Assembly (NCBI GenBank): GCA_944323645.1
Contig: CALUTE010000011.1
Coordinates: 1 to 64,000, forward strand
DNA: 64,000 nt
Direction of reading: 5' to 3'
From: an uncultured Helicobacter sp.
GTDB taxonomy: Bacteria > Campylobacterota > Campylobacteria > Campylobacterales > Helicobacteraceae
The position numbers and the translations under genes were made by a program. Shown one piece after another: positions 43,500-53,666 of this stretch (positions are counted from its first letter, which is position 1; each line of letters starts with the position of its first letter). Under the pieces are notes generated by a model. That model was given only the letters and a program-made list of their open reading frames with translations. It was not told where the DNA came from and did no database searches.

Positions 43500-45230
43500 A
43501 TGAAAACTCACAAAACCATTATTATGTGTATATGTAGCGTTTTTAGTCTAGTTTGCACAAGCACCATGGCTCTTGAATTTGGACAAATGGGCAATATAAG
43601 TGCAGGAGTTGGAAGTGCTGGTGTTGCGCTCAAAAACTCACAATGGGCTCTCTACTATAATCCAGCACTGCTAGCGATGAACAAAAAATCAGGCTTTGCT
43701 TATAGCTTTGGAGCTAGCTATAAAACCAATATCGCCCAAGCAACCTCCATAGATATAGATAATCTACAAGCAATGCCCGATAAATTTTCAGCCCTCTTTG
43801 AAGGAGGAGGCGGAACAGGGGGTGGCGGTCTGCAAGGGACGGTTGGCAATGTATTTGGAAATATGGTTGGCGCTGCTGACCCAAGTAATCCAACAAGCGA
43901 TGAGTTAAATACATATCTGACAAATAAAGGGACAGAATTTGGAATTACTATTACGGGCGGAACTAACAACACAGAAGATATTCTAGCTCAATTACAAAAA
44001 AACCCCGAAGTATTTGATAGTATCAAGGGCGATTTGCAAAGCGCCATAGGACAAACCACAGAGCAGAATCCACAAGATTCTGAAAGTTTGGGGCTGCTTG
44101 GCTCTATTGTGGATAATTTGAATGGTAAAAATATTAGTGGGCTTATTGAAGCTTCTTCAAATGGAACCACAGATGTTAATACTTTGCTTGACACAATTGG
44201 TCCTATTACATTGTCTGCTGGCACAGATCCATCTCTTAGGCGTGTGCTTCAAGATGTAAATACAATTAATGAATTATTACAAAACAATGATTTTAGCCTA
44301 TCAACACAAAATGGTATTGTTCTTAACATAGGATCGAGCAAAAAGCGTGGAACAATAAGTTTTGGAATAATGCCAAGTGCTTATGCAAGTGCCACAGCCA
44401 AGCTTGATCCAAGCCATAATCAAATCATTATTCAAAATGGCAGCGACTATATGGGAGTTGATTTTTCTAATGGCGGTATCACAATCCAAAAATCCGATGG
44501 TACAAATTATAATAACTCCTCAATACTAAGTAGCAATGCCAACCATACACTTAATGCGACAAGTATTGCGATTGTAGAAATTCCAATTGGGTATGGGCAT
44601 TTGTTTGAAACAAAACTTGGTGATATAGCAGTAGGCTTGGCTGCAAAATATATTTTTGGTACTGGTTATGGTTATACCAAAGAAGGAAATTACGAAAATA
44701 TTTTTCAAAATTTTAGTTTTACATTTGGAAATATTCCGCAAACGCATACTTTTGGAATCGATCTTGGATTAGCCTATGCTCCTCGAGTCGCGAAAAACCT
44801 CACACTAGGACTTGTAGCTAAAAATCTCAATATGCCAAAAATTGTTACTGATACAGCAACAAATGCGACTACAAGACTTAATACACAAATACGTGCTGGC
44901 GTAAGCTATGGCTGGCTAAATGATAAAATAGTGTTTGCAGCCGATCTTGATCTATTACCCAATGACACAATTTCGCTTTCTCGCCCCAAATCACAAATTG
45001 CTGGGGGTGGTTTGTTGCTAGATTTTAAGTATGTGGATTTGCGCGTAGGGGCAATGTATGATTTTCGGTCACAATCAGATGAGGGAATGATTCTAACTGG
45101 TGGGATTAATATTTTAGGATTTTTAGATATTGCGGTACAAAGCAATTTCCATATGACGACAAACAATCAGCTTGGAATCCCGATACCAAGCTATTTGCTC
45201 GTAAAAGTTGGCGGCGGTTTTAGCTGGTAG
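43500..45230 (+). CDS. TraF-like/FadL-like outer-membrane protein
   Basis: 576-residue secreted beta-rich protein. A signal peptide (about 1-24) precedes ALEFGQMGNISAGVGSAGVA and ALYYNPALLA, the N-terminal pattern shared by the TraF_2 family (named from plasmid transfer) and FadL-like barrels. A Gly/Asn-rich low-complexity middle (about 95-260) is followed by regular strands and the terminus VKVGGGFSW. AAAGGA before ATGATG supports the start at 43500 (or 43497). No other transfer genes are near, so a conjugation role is unlikely; it is probably a chromosomal outer-membrane channel. Confidence 0.7.
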   Translation: MKTHKTIIMCICSVFSLVCTSTMALEFGQMGNISAGVGSAGVALKNSQWALYYNPALLAMNKKSGFAYSFGASYKTNIAQATSIDIDNLQAMPDKFSALFEGGGGTGGGGLQGTVGNVFGNMVGAADPSNPTSDELNTYLTNKGTEFGITITGGTNNTEDILAQLQKNPEVFDSIKGDLQSAIGQTTEQNPQDSESLGLLGSIVDNLNGKNISGLIEASSNGTTDVNTLLDTIGPITLSAGTDPSLRRVLQDVNTINELLQNNDFSLSTQNGIVLNIGSSKKRGTISFGIMPSAYASATAKLDPSHNQIIIQNGSDYMGVDFSNGGITIQKSDGTNYNNSSILSSNANHTLNATSIAIVEIPIGYGHLFETKLGDIAVGLAAKYIFGTGYGYTKEGNYENIFQNFSFTFGNIPQTHTFGIDLGLAYAPRVAKNLTLGLVAKNLNMPKIVTDTATNATTRLNTQIRAGVSYGWLNDKIVFAADLDLLPNDTISLSRPKSQIAGGGLLLDFKYVDLRVGAMYDFRSQSDEGMILTGGINILGFLDIAVQSNFHMTTNNQLGIPIPSYLLVKVGGGFSW

Positions 45231-45382
45231 TTTAAGAATTTTAAAATTCTAATCTTATCAGGTCTATAGCCACTAAATTTTTAAAATTCTCTAAAGCAAA
45301 TGGGGATCTACATATAAAACTTTGTAACAAATTTTGACTTACAGCAGTGCTTTGTGGGTTAAAAATTGAGATAAGAGGTGCT

Positions 45383-45420
45383 AAAATAGTAAGTAATCCC
45401 TCATTTTTACCTACTATTTT
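45383..45420. terminator. Strong hairpin between convergent genes
   Basis: AAAATAGTAAGTAA (45383-45396) pairs with TTACCTACTATTTT (45407-45420), 13 of 14 bp, over a 10-nt loop and runs into TTTATTT. Because it begins with A and ends with T it works in both directions. A 16-bp perfect palindrome AGAATTTTAAAATTCT also lies at 45235-45250, right after the upstream stop. No gene is seen in 45231-45580. Confidence 0.65.
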
Positions 45421-45580
45421 TTATTTAAATCTGATCAGGATAAATTCCACAAAAATCTAAAAAAACCAATGTAAAAACCAACACTGATAGTCTTGTAAAA
45501 CTACACATTACAAAACTCTAGCTCATAAAATCTAACCCTACCAAAAGCTTAGGGGAATCACAACGCTCCCAAAGCCTTTA

Positions 45581-46969
45581 CTAAAACCTTTGAGATCGTT
45601 CTTTTAAGATTTCAGCGACCAAAAAAGCGAGCTCGATTGCTTGTGTAGCATTTAGGCGCGGATCACATTGTGTAGAGTAGCAAGTGGCTAAATTTGCTTC
45701 TGTGATTGCTTGTGAGCCACCCACACATTCTGTTACATCTGCCCCTGTCATCTCAAGATGTATGCCGCCTGCTATGCTACCACAAGCTTTATGAATAGCA
45801 AAAAAACTCTTAACCTCGCTTAGTATTTTATCAAAAGCACGCGTTTTGTAGCCATTGTTTGCCTTAATAGTATTACCGTGCATAGGATCGCAACTCCAAA
45901 GAATTGCACGCCCCTCTTTGTGTACGCTTTCAAGCAAGGGTGGAAAGTTTTTTTCGATTGTATCTGCACCCATACGTACAATAAGATTTAAACGTCCTGC
46001 TTCATTATTTGGGTTCAAAATATCACAGATTCCCATAATATCATCTTTAGTAGCATTGGGACCGATTTTTACACCAACAGGATTCTCCACACCTCGCAAA
46101 AACTCTAAGTGTGCGCCATCAAGATCGCGTGTGCGCTCTCCAATCCAAAGCATATGCGCTGAGCAGTCATACCACTTACCACTTAAACTATCCTCACGCA
46201 CAAGCTGCTCTTCATAATTTAACAATAATGCTTCGTGGCTTGTATAAAATTCTGTTGTTTTTAATATGGGAGTATTACTAGAGTTGATCCCACAGGCATT
46301 CATAAAGCCGAGTGCTTGGGTAATAGATTCTGCAAGTTCTTCATAACGCTGACCAAAAGGCTTTGCTCGTACAAAATCTAAATTCCAACGATGTACTTCA
46401 TTCAAATCTGCAAGTCCACCACTTGCAAAAGCACGTAAAAGATTTAGTGTGGCTGCACTTTGGTGGTATGCCTTAAGCATACGCATAGGGTCTGGCTCGC
46501 GCGCTTGCACAGCAAAAGCAAGCCCGTTGATAATATCACCACGATAGCTTGGCAAACTTGTACCATTAGATTCTTCAAAATCTGCGCTTCTTGGCTTAGC
46601 AAACTGTCCAGCTAAGCGCCCAACTTTGACCACTGGACAACTTCCAGCAAAGGTTAAAATCGCCCCCATTTGGATAATAAGTTTAAACAAATCGCGAATG
46701 CTTGAGCCACTAAACTGATCGAAGCTTTCTGCACAATCCCCCCCCTGGAGTAAAAATGCCTTGCCCTCTTGAACCCGCGCAAAATGTGCCTTCAAAGAGC
46801 GCGCTTCACCAGCAAACACAAGTGGGGGATAAGAAGCAAGTTCTTTTTCGACAGAGGCTAGCTCTTTGGTATCAGAATACGTTGGATGCTGTTTTATAGG
46901 AAAATTACGCCAAGAGCTCTTGCTCCAAGCGTTTTTGGAATCTTGTTTGGAATAATTATGCGCTTGCAT
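45581..46969 (-). CDS. Class II DAHP synthase
   Basis: Condenses phosphoenolpyruvate and erythrose 4-phosphate, the entry to the shikimate pathway. The 462-residue protein is the plant-like class II type: [21 protein letters not shown] (metal-binding Cys), [29 protein letters not shown] and GIHLEMTG are all present. TAGGAG precedes the ATG. It follows the TSUP transporter by eight bases on the same strand. A run of eight G in the coding strand falls in the invariant QGGDC codons. Confidence 0.95.
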   Translation of the reverse strand: MQAHNYSKQDSKNAWSKSSWRNFPIKQHPTYSDTKELASVEKELASYPPLVFAGEARSLKAHFARVQEGKAFLLQGGDCAESFDQFSGSSIRDLFKLIIQMGAILTFAGSCPVVKVGRLAGQFAKPRSADFEESNGTSLPSYRGDIINGLAFAVQAREPDPMRMLKAYHQSAATLNLLRAFASGGLADLNEVHRWNLDFVRAKPFGQRYEELAESITQALGFMNACGINSSNTPILKTTEFYTSHEALLLNYEEQLVREDSLSGKWYDCSAHMLWIGERTRDLDGAHLEFLRGVENPVGVKIGPNATKDDIMGICDILNPNNEAGRLNLIVRMGADTIEKNFPPLLESVHKEGRAILWSCDPMHGNTIKANNGYKTRAFDKILSEVKSFFAIHKACGSIAGGIHLEMTGADVTECVGGSQAITEANLATCYSTQCDPRLNATQAIELAFLVAEILKERSQRF

Positions 46970-46977
46970 TACTGCTC

Positions 46978-47787
46978 CTAAAAACTAAAAAATACGCTCA
47001 TTGTAGCATATAAATCTTTACGATATTGCATAATGAGCGAAACAAACATTAGTACAAAGACAAAAATGACCATAATTCTTATTGTTTTTGCACCCCTTTG
47101 CAAAGCAAGCCGAGACCCTAGATAACCTCCAAGCATATTACAAATAATAAGAGGAATTCCAAGCACATAAAGCACATGACCACTCATTAAAAAAGCTGCA
47201 AAACTCCCAATCCCAGAGGCTAAATTTATCACTTTTGCACTTCCACTTGCATAGAGTAAATCCATTTTGAGCACCATATAGAATCCAAGTATTAGAAAGC
47301 TTCCTGTTCCGGGACCAAAATAGCCATCATAAAACCCAACAATAAGACATAAAATAGGTGCAGTCAAAAACGTTTCTTTAAACGAAAATGTATTTTTACC
47401 ACTATGAAATTTACGCGGTATAAGAGCTATAAGTGCAGCAAGTGGCAAAATAATAAGAATAAAGGTCTTAAGCAAACCTTCTTGTGTGTTTAAAACCACT
47501 CTTGAACCAAAATATGCGCCAAGCGATGAGCATACAATGCCAAGCAGGACAATATTCCAAAGCACTTTTTTGTGCAAAATGAAATTAAGACTTGCTGCAG
47601 CTGTTCCAAAGATCACGATAAATTTGTTTGTTCCAAGTGCTAAATGGGGTGGAATCCCTGCTAAAAGCAAGCAAGGTGTAGAGATAAATCCACCTCCTCC
47701 TGCTATGCTATCTACAAATCCCGCCACCAAAAAAGCCAAGCATAGCAAAACAAGCACCCACTCCCAATGTGCTCCTAAGTACTCCAT
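46978..47787 (-). CDS. TSUP (TauE/SafE) family permease
   Basis: 269-residue inner-membrane protein with about eight helices. The duplicated family motif is seen as [21 protein letters not shown] near the N-terminus and [18 protein letters not shown] in the second half. Members export sulfite, sulfoacetate or other small organosulfur or acid anions. AAAGGA precedes the ATG. It is co-directional with DAHP synthase (eight-base gap), which could be chance. Confidence 0.87.
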   Translation of the reverse strand: MEYLGAHWEWVLVLLCLAFLVAGFVDSIAGGGGFISTPCLLLAGIPPHLALGTNKFIVIFGTAAASLNFILHKKVLWNIVLLGIVCSSLGAYFGSRVVLNTQEGLLKTFILIILPLAALIALIPRKFHSGKNTFSFKETFLTAPILCLIVGFYDGYFGPGTGSFLILGFYMVLKMDLLYASGSAKVINLASGIGSFAAFLMSGHVLYVLGIPLIICNMLGGYLGSRLALQRGAKTIRIMVIFVFVLMFVSLIMQYRKDLYATMSVFFSF

Positions 47788-47824
47788 TTATATTTCCTTT
47801 ATGGTTTTTTTGATGGTTTTTTGC

Positions 47825-47830
47825 TATAAT
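47825..47830 (+). promoter_or_regulatory. Extended -10 promoter of gatC-uvrA
   Basis: TTGCTATAATTC lies 66 bp upstream of the gatC ATG in a 109-bp divergent gap; the form matches the extended -10 at 22031 and 58524. Confidence 0.6.
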
Positions 47831-47896
47831 TCCGCCCTTATGCCTGAAGTTTAGGGCTAATGTAGATTGTAGCCCAAGACACCTAAAGGAGTTCTT

Positions 47897-48178
47897 ATGA
47901 TAACTATTGATGAAGCCCTGCTAGCTAAGCTTGAGCGTCTTGCAATGATACAAATCGATCCAAAACAAGTTGCCGAAGTTACCAAAAATCTTAATGAAAT
48001 TTTGGGATTTGTCGAGAATCTACAAAATATTGATACAAGCCATATTGTCTTGGAAAATCACAAAAAAACACCACTTCGTAGCGATGAAATTGTGCAATCT
48101 AGTATTGCACAAGATGTCTTAACGCACGCTCCAAACGCCAAAGATGGATTTTTTATCGTGCCAAAAATCATTGAATAA
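47897..48178 (+). CDS. gatC: Asp-tRNA(Asn)/Glu-tRNA(Gln) amidotransferase subunit C
   Basis: Small clamp subunit that stabilises GatAB, which makes Gln-tRNA and Asn-tRNA by transamidation. The 93-residue protein shows LLAKLERLAMIQID, the helix LNEILGFVENLQNIDTS, and LRSDEI with the FFIVPKII end typical of GatC. AAAGGAG precedes the ATG. gatA and gatB are not in the window. uvrA follows 38 bp later. Confidence 0.94.
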   Translation: MITIDEALLAKLERLAMIQIDPKQVAEVTKNLNEILGFVENLQNIDTSHIVLENHKKTPLRSDEIVQSSIAQDVLTHAPNAKDGFFIVPKIIE

Positions 48179-48216
48179 TTAAAATCATAGCTATCATCTA
48201 AAAGGATTCTATCGTT

Positions 48217-51051
48217 ATGCAAGAATATATAAACATTATTGGTGCTAGAGAACACAATCTTAAAAATATTCATTTGCAGATTCCAAAAAACAAACTTGTT
48301 GTTTTCACTGGTCTAAGTGGATCTGGCAAATCCACTCTTGCCTTTGACACACTTTATGCTGAAGGGCAGCGCCGCTATATCGAATCGCTTTCAAGCTATG
48401 CACGGCAATTTCTTGATCGCGTGGGTAAGCCTGATGTCGATAAAATCGAAGGGCTTACGCCAGCCATTGCCATCGATCAAAAAACCACTTCCAAAAACCC
48501 ACGATCCACGGTTGGTACAATCACAGAAATTTATGATTATATGCGCTTATTGTATGCGCGCGTTGGTTTGCAGCATTGCCATCTTTGTGGCAAAATTATC
48601 TCACATATGTCTTCTAGCGATATTATCGATCAGATTCTTGCACTTCCAAACAATGCCAAAATGACAATCATAGCACCACTGATTCGCGAAAAAAAAGGAA
48701 GTTTTGCTGATAAGATTCAGGAATTGCGCCAAAAGGGATTTGTACGTGCTTTCATCGATGGTGTTATCGTACGGCTTGATGAAGAGATTGATCTTGCTAA
48801 AAATAAAAAACACACGATAAAAGCCATTATCGACCGCGTACAAAATACACAGGATAATCACACCAGAATCGCACAAGCAGTGGAGAAAGCACTTCAAGAA
48901 TCCTTTGGTGAAGTAGAGATTGAATACATACTAGATGACACAACACATTTTGTTCATTATTCCGAGCATTTTGCCTGCTTTGATTGCAAGGTAAGCTTTG
49001 AGCCGCTTGAGCCGCTTAGCTTTTCTTTCAATTCTCCAAAAGGCGCTTGCGATGAATGTAATGGCTTAGGGAGCAAATATAGCATTGATCTCAAAAAGAT
49101 TCTAAATACCTCTCTTCCACTTAAGGAGGGTGGTATCAAGGTGATTTTTGGATTTAATCGCAATTATTATGCCGAGCTTTTTAAAGGTTTTTGTGCTAAA
49201 GCCAAAATTGATACAAAAAAAAGTTTTGATGAGCTTTCGCAACCCCAACAATCCGCACTACTATATGGCAACAACGAAGAAGTTACACTCCAAGTGCGCG
49301 GCAACACAATCACGCGCCCTTGGCGAGGTATATTACAGATTGCTTATGATATGTTCAAAGATGAACGAGATTTGAGTGATTATATGAGTGAAAAACCCTG
49401 TGGTACCTGCAAAGCTCACCGGCTTAAAGCAGAATCCTTAAGTGTTAAAGTTGCTCAAAAAAGTATAGGCGATGTGATTGATATGCCTATTGAAGAAGCG
49501 TATGCCTTTTTTGCCAATGAGCAGAATTTTGACTATTTTTCATCGCAACAACATTTTATTGCTGCTCCTATTCTTAAAGAAATACAAGAGCGACTATTTT
49601 TTCTTGTCGATGTAGGGCTTGGCTATTTGACACTTGGACGTGATGCGCGCACTATAAGCGGTGGAGAAAGTCAAAGAATCCGCATAGCAAGCCAAATTGG
49701 TAGCGGACTTACAGGGGTTATGTATGTGCTTGATGAACCAAGTATTGGGTTACACGAGCGCGATACTCTAAAGCTCATAAAAACCTTGCGAAATTTGCAA
49801 GAAAAAGGCAATAGCGTCATTGTTGTAGAACACGATAGGGAAACCATACAAAGTGCTGATTATATCGTGGATATTGGTCCAGGTGCAGGGAATCAAGGTG
49901 GTGAAGTTATCTATAGTGGTGATTTAGACGGAATGCTTAAAGCCCATACGCTTACAGCAGATTTTATCAATCGCAAACGTGATATTTCTTATCGCTATAA
50001 TCGTATGCAAAAAGACTGGCTTACGATCTCAAATGTTACAATCAATAATATCACAAACCTTAGCGTTAAAATTCCTTTGGGAAACTTTGTGTGCGTAACA
50101 GGTGTTAGCGGTAGCGGTAAAAGCTCTCTTGTCTTACAAACTCTTCTACCCGTAGCACAAGAGATTCTAAATAATGCTAGAAAAATCAAAAAATGCGATG
50201 GTGTCGAGATTCTAGGACTTGATCATTTGGATAAAGTTATTTATCTTGACCAAACTCCCATCGGGCGCACACCACGTAGTAACCCTGCCACCTATACGGG
50301 CACAATGGATGAAATCAGAGCACTCTTTGCACAAACAAAAGAAGCTAAAATGCTGGGCTTTGGTGTCTCGCGGTTTAGCTTCAATCTCAAAGGAGGTCGT
50401 TGCGAAAAATGCCAGGGTGAAGGTGAAATTCGTATAGAAATGCATTTTTTACCTGATGTTATGGTACAGTGTGATCTCTGTAATGGCGCAAAATATAATG
50501 CACAAACATTGCAAATTACCTACAAAGGAAAAACAATTGCGGATGTGCTCAATATGAGTGTGGATTTTGCGTGCGAGTTTTTTCAAAAAATTCCAAAAAT
50601 TTACCAAAAGCTAAAAACACTTCAAGATGTAGGGCTTGGCTATATTACACTTGGACAAAATGCCGTAACGCTAAGCGGTGGTGAAGCGCAACGCATAAAA
50701 CTTGCCAAAGAACTTAGCCGCAAGGACACAGGACATACACTTTATATTCTTGATGAACCAACAACTGGACTACATTTCGGTGATGTGGATAAGCTGACTA
50801 AAGTCTTACATCATCTTGTAGATCTTGGCAATAGTGTCATTGTTGTAGAGCACAATCTTGATCTTATCAAAAATGCCGATTATATTATCGATATGGGACC
50901 AGAAGGTGGCGATAAAGGAGGGAAAATTGTCATCGAAGGTAGCGTAGAATCTCTTATCACCAATGCCAAAACAAGCAAGAGCTACACAGCAGAATTCCTT
51001 GCTAAAGAATTTGCTATACAAGCAAATAGTAAGACAAAAAAGATTCACTAG
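48217..51051 (+). CDS. uvrA: Excinuclease ABC subunit A
   Basis: DNA damage-recognition ATPase of nucleotide excision repair. The 944-residue protein has two ABC modules: Walker A TGLSGSGKST (31-40) and TGVSGSGKSS (about 628-637), signature sequences TISGGESQR and TLSGGEAQR, and Walker B YVLDEPSIGLH and YILDEPTTGLH. Zinc sites are visible as CHLC, CFDC and CEKCQGEGE with CDLC. AAAGGA supports the ATG. Convergent with the hydrolase gene. Confidence 0.98.
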   Translation: MQEYINIIGAREHNLKNIHLQIPKNKLVVFTGLSGSGKSTLAFDTLYAEGQRRYIESLSSYARQFLDRVGKPDVDKIEGLTPAIAIDQKTTSKNPRSTVGTITEIYDYMRLLYARVGLQHCHLCGKIISHMSSSDIIDQILALPNNAKMTIIAPLIREKKGSFADKIQELRQKGFVRAFIDGVIVRLDEEIDLAKNKKHTIKAIIDRVQNTQDNHTRIAQAVEKALQESFGEVEIEYILDDTTHFVHYSEHFACFDCKVSFEPLEPLSFSFNSPKGACDECNGLGSKYSIDLKKILNTSLPLKEGGIKVIFGFNRNYYAELFKGFCAKAKIDTKKSFDELSQPQQSALLYGNNEEVTLQVRGNTITRPWRGILQIAYDMFKDERDLSDYMSEKPCGTCKAHRLKAESLSVKVAQKSIGDVIDMPIEEAYAFFANEQNFDYFSSQQHFIAAPILKEIQERLFFLVDVGLGYLTLGRDARTISGGESQRIRIASQIGSGLTGVMYVLDEPSIGLHERDTLKLIKTLRNLQEKGNSVIVVEHDRETIQSADYIVDIGPGAGNQGGEVIYSGDLDGMLKAHTLTADFINRKRDISYRYNRMQKDWLTISNVTINNITNLSVKIPLGNFVCVTGVSGSGKSSLVLQTLLPVAQEILNNARKIKKCDGVEILGLDHLDKVIYLDQTPIGRTPRSNPATYTGTMDEIRALFAQTKEAKMLGFGVSRFSFNLKGGRCEKCQGEGEIRIEMHFLPDVMVQCDLCNGAKYNAQTLQITYKGKTIADVLNMSVDFACEFFQKIPKIYQKLKTLQDVGLGYITLGQNAVTLSGGEAQRIKLAKELSRKDTGHTLYILDEPTTGLHFGDVDKLTKVLHHLVDLGNSVIVVEHNLDLIKNADYIIDMGPEGGDKGGKIVIEGSVESLITNAKTSKSYTAEFLAKEFAIQANSKTKKIH

Positions 51052-51142
51052 ATTCCAAAAAGACAAAGATTGCACAAATCAAAACTTTATATATGGTAGC
51101 TTATATTTGGAATCTTAGGTATTAAATGAGCAGGCACAAATT

Positions 51143-52087
51143 CTATAAGCCTTTAGAATTTAGCCAGAGGTTTATATCTGCTACTACTTGCTCTTTTATA
51201 GGCTCATCAAAGATTTTGTGGCGTGCTTCTTTATAAAGCAAAATCCCAACATCATCAAACCCCTGAAGCTCTAGGTGCGTGAGTGCTTTTTGAACGCCCG
51301 TGCCAAAATGCCCGCTTGCATCGTTTGCACCACTGACAAAAAGAATCGGAATATGCGGATTCTTGGGTGTTGGGTAATCTCCATAGACTTCTTGCATACC
51401 AAGAAATAAATGCAAAAAACTCTCTATATCAAACATTGCTTGGCATTTTTCATCTGTTTTGTAAGAATCCATTACTGATTTATCTGAGCAAAGCCAGCCC
51501 TTTATGCCACCATTTCTTGCACGAAACTCTTTTTCTAGCCTCCTGAAAATTTTTTTAGCAAAAAACTTTTGTCCAAAAGTTTTTGCCCCAAAAAACTGCA
51601 AAAACTTCGCTATTCTAATATTTGTAGAAATTGTTTTATCAAAGGCAGGTGAACCGCTTAAAATTAACCCATCAAGTACTTCACTATAAAGAGAAAGGTA
51701 GCGCCTTGCAAATAGTGAGCCCATAGAATATCCAAGCAAAATGATACGTGCGCCTTTGTAGCGATCTTTTAAAATACAGGTTAGTTTGTAAAGATCATAG
51801 CTTGCGCGAGCAAAACTATCTTCACCCATACTACCAAGCACGATTCCATTATTTGGATTGAGGCTATCTCCATGCCCACGATGATCACTCACTGCAACAA
51901 TATAACCCCTTTTGGCAAATTCTTGCGCAAGCCATTGATAATGCCCTTTGTGTTCTAGCATTCCATGGGCTATTTGTATGATTTTAGGAGTTGTATTAGA
52001 TGAGATTGTTGGCTCATAAAGATCATAGGCGATGTGTCCAAAATCCGATGAGAAGCTAAGGTTGTTTTGTGTGTATATTTCTCCCAT
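51143..52087 (-). CDS. Alpha/beta hydrolase, monoacylglycerol lipase-like
   Basis: 314-residue serine hydrolase of the S33/lysophospholipase (PldB, monoglyceride lipase) group. The oxyanion motif AHGMLEH (40-46), the DHRGHGDS segment (69-75), the nucleophile Ser121 in GYSMGS, FVSGANDASG with the acid and EARHKIF with the catalytic His make a complete triad. AAAGGAG before the ATG at 52087 fixes the start, 17 bp after the membrane protein gene on the same strand. The substrate is likely a monoacyl lipid (inference). Confidence 0.85.
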   Translation of the reverse strand: MGEIYTQNNLSFSSDFGHIAYDLYEPTISSNTTPKIIQIAHGMLEHKGHYQWLAQEFAKRGYIVAVSDHRGHGDSLNPNNGIVLGSMGEDSFARASYDLYKLTCILKDRYKGARIILLGYSMGSLFARRYLSLYSEVLDGLILSGSPAFDKTISTNIRIAKFLQFFGAKTFGQKFFAKKIFRRLEKEFRARNGGIKGWLCSDKSVMDSYKTDEKCQAMFDIESFLHLFLGMQEVYGDYPTPKNPHIPILFVSGANDASGHFGTGVQKALTHLELQGFDDVGILLYKEARHKIFDEPIKEQVVADINLWLNSKGL

Positions 52088-52104
52088 AAGTACTCCTTTA
52101 TGCT

Positions 52105-53052
52105 TCAATAAGGTATGATGACAATATCAGTATCATCAGATTCTAATGGTTCTGCTCCAAAAGATGCACGAGCTGCATATGGATTAAGAGCAATATTGGT
52201 ATTTTTTTGCAAAATACGATTATGAGCTAGATAGTTTGCAAACCAAGTAATGATTTCTTCTGCACCTTGTTCTTTAAGTCGAACAATGACTTTACGCCGC
52301 CCATCGCTAATAAGCAAATGGCATATATTGGCTTGATTTTCTGCAAGTTTTGTGCCAAATATATATCCAAGCGTGCCCGCTAATACAATGCTCACAAAAG
52401 GTGTAGCCAACCAAAAAATATCAGAAGAATACGATAATAAAATACCAATTAATACACACAAATTAAGCCCCCAAAGTGTGATTCTTGTGATTGTATAGCG
52501 CGTATTTTGGAATACTGGAATCTCATAAAGATTGATCTGATAGTGCTCATAAACAAACAAAGCAATTTTCTCAAGTTCTCGCTTAAATGAATACATAGCA
52601 CCATATTTAAGAGCACATACCAAAACTAAATGACGCACATCAATAGCAATATTTGTGCTACCCCTCTGGATAAAGATTTCGCTAAATTCTGTGCTATCTA
52701 ATGGGTTGTCTTTGTGCACATTTTGTGGTTTTGATGATATTGCAGAATCTAAAATCTGCTCTTCCATAACAAGGCGAAGCAAGGGGCGTTTTGATGCTTT
52801 TGGTACTGCTTGGTTAGAGATTGAATGGTTAGAGAGGCTTATTGTCAAAAGATTGGCACTGCGGTTATTAATCATAACAACAACAAGAACAATACCCCCA
52901 AAAATCATAAGCCACAAAGTTAGTGTATCAATCTGTGGCAGGCATACAATCCATATCGCAAATGCCGCAACTGCACCAACACCAAGACAAATTGCGCCCA
53001 AAGCAAAGCGATACATTGAGGCATCTGTATTGATACGGTAAAAGGAACTCAT
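52105..53052 (-). CDS. Uncharacterised four-helix membrane protein
   Basis: 315-residue protein not recognised as a family. Two hydrophobic helices (about 15-35 and 42-62) are followed by a soluble Ser-rich stretch and a conserved-looking segment (EFSEIFIQRGSTNIAIDV; YSFKRELEKIALFVYEHY), then two more helices (about 188-230). The C-terminal part, about 75 residues, is soluble (KVIVRLKEQGAEEIITWFANYLAHN). AAGGA precedes the ATG. Its stop nearly touches the hydrolase RBS, suggesting the pair works together, perhaps on membrane lipids. Function unknown. Confidence 0.7.
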   Translation of the reverse strand: MSSFYRINTDASMYRFALGAICLGVGAVAAFAIWIVCLPQIDTLTLWLMIFGGIVLVVVMINNRSANLLTISLSNHSISNQAVPKASKRPLLRLVMEEQILDSAISSKPQNVHKDNPLDSTEFSEIFIQRGSTNIAIDVRHLVLVCALKYGAMYSFKRELEKIALFVYEHYQINLYEIPVFQNTRYTITRITLWGLNLCVLIGILLSYSSDIFWLATPFVSIVLAGTLGYIFGTKLAENQANICHLLISDGRRKVIVRLKEQGAEEIITWFANYLAHNRILQKNTNIALNPYAARASFGAEPLESDDTDIVIIPY

Positions 53053-53177
53053 TACTTATCCTTGCGATGATTGCCACATAAATTTATAACGATTGTAACA
53101 AAAATATGCAAAAATAACACTTGTTTATGTAAGCCCTAGGCTAACTTATTAGCTTGAATTCTACACAAAGGAACACT

Positions 53178-53663
53178 ATGCCAAAATCAAATTCAAACCC
53201 CAACACACTAAAAGCACTCGGAGCACCAACAACCTATGCGCACAATTATAATCCAAATGTTCTTGAAGCGATCCCAAACCCACACATTGACACTACGTAT
53301 TTTGTAAAATTTAATTGTCCAGAATTTACCTCGCTTTGTCCCATTACTGGGCAACCTGATTTTGCGACCATCTACATTAGCTACATACCACACAAGCGCA
53401 TTGTTGAATCTAAATCATTAAAACTTTATCTGTTTAGTTTTCGTAATCACGGTGCGTTTCACGAAGATTGTATAAATATCATTGCAAAAGACCTTATAAA
53501 GCTCCTTGAACCACACTACCTTGAAGTTTGGGGCAAATTTTTACCTCGCGGTGGGCTTAGCCTTGACCCTTATGTAAATTATGGCAAAGGCTCTTATGAG
53601 CAAATGGCACGCAATCGTTTAGAAAACCACGATATGTACCCAGAAACTATTCATAACCGTTAA
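53178..53663 (+). CDS. queF: NADPH-dependent 7-cyano-7-deazaguanine reductase
   Basis: Reduces preQ0 to preQ1 in queuosine tRNA modification. The 161-residue protein is the short, unimodular type with nucleophile Cys54 in LCPITGQPD, Asp61, the NADPH motif [15 protein letters not shown] (78-92) and HE (95-96). AAAGGA before the ATG at 53178 sets the start. It ends three bases from the convergent glmS stop. No preQ1 riboswitch is apparent upstream. Confidence 0.95.
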   Translation: MPKSNSNPNTLKALGAPTTYAHNYNPNVLEAIPNPHIDTTYFVKFNCPEFTSLCPITGQPDFATIYISYIPHKRIVESKSLKLYLFSFRNHGAFHEDCINIIAKDLIKLLEPHYLEVWGKFLPRGGLSLDPYVNYGKGSYEQMARNRLENHDMYPETIHNR

Positions 53664-53666
53664 ACC

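Noticed and set aside
43500-45230. Conjugative element indicated by the TraF-like protein
   Set aside because: No relaxase, coupling protein or type IV secretion genes nearby; the family name comes from one member.
46738-46745. C8 run (G8 in coding strand) in DAHP synthase as a phase-variation switch
   Set aside because: It encodes the invariant QGGDC active-site codons of a biosynthetic enzyme; conservation of protein sequence explains it.
53053-53177. preQ1 riboswitch upstream of queF
   Set aside because: No pseudoknot-forming C-rich stem and A-rich tail of the expected kind could be found in the 125-bp leader.
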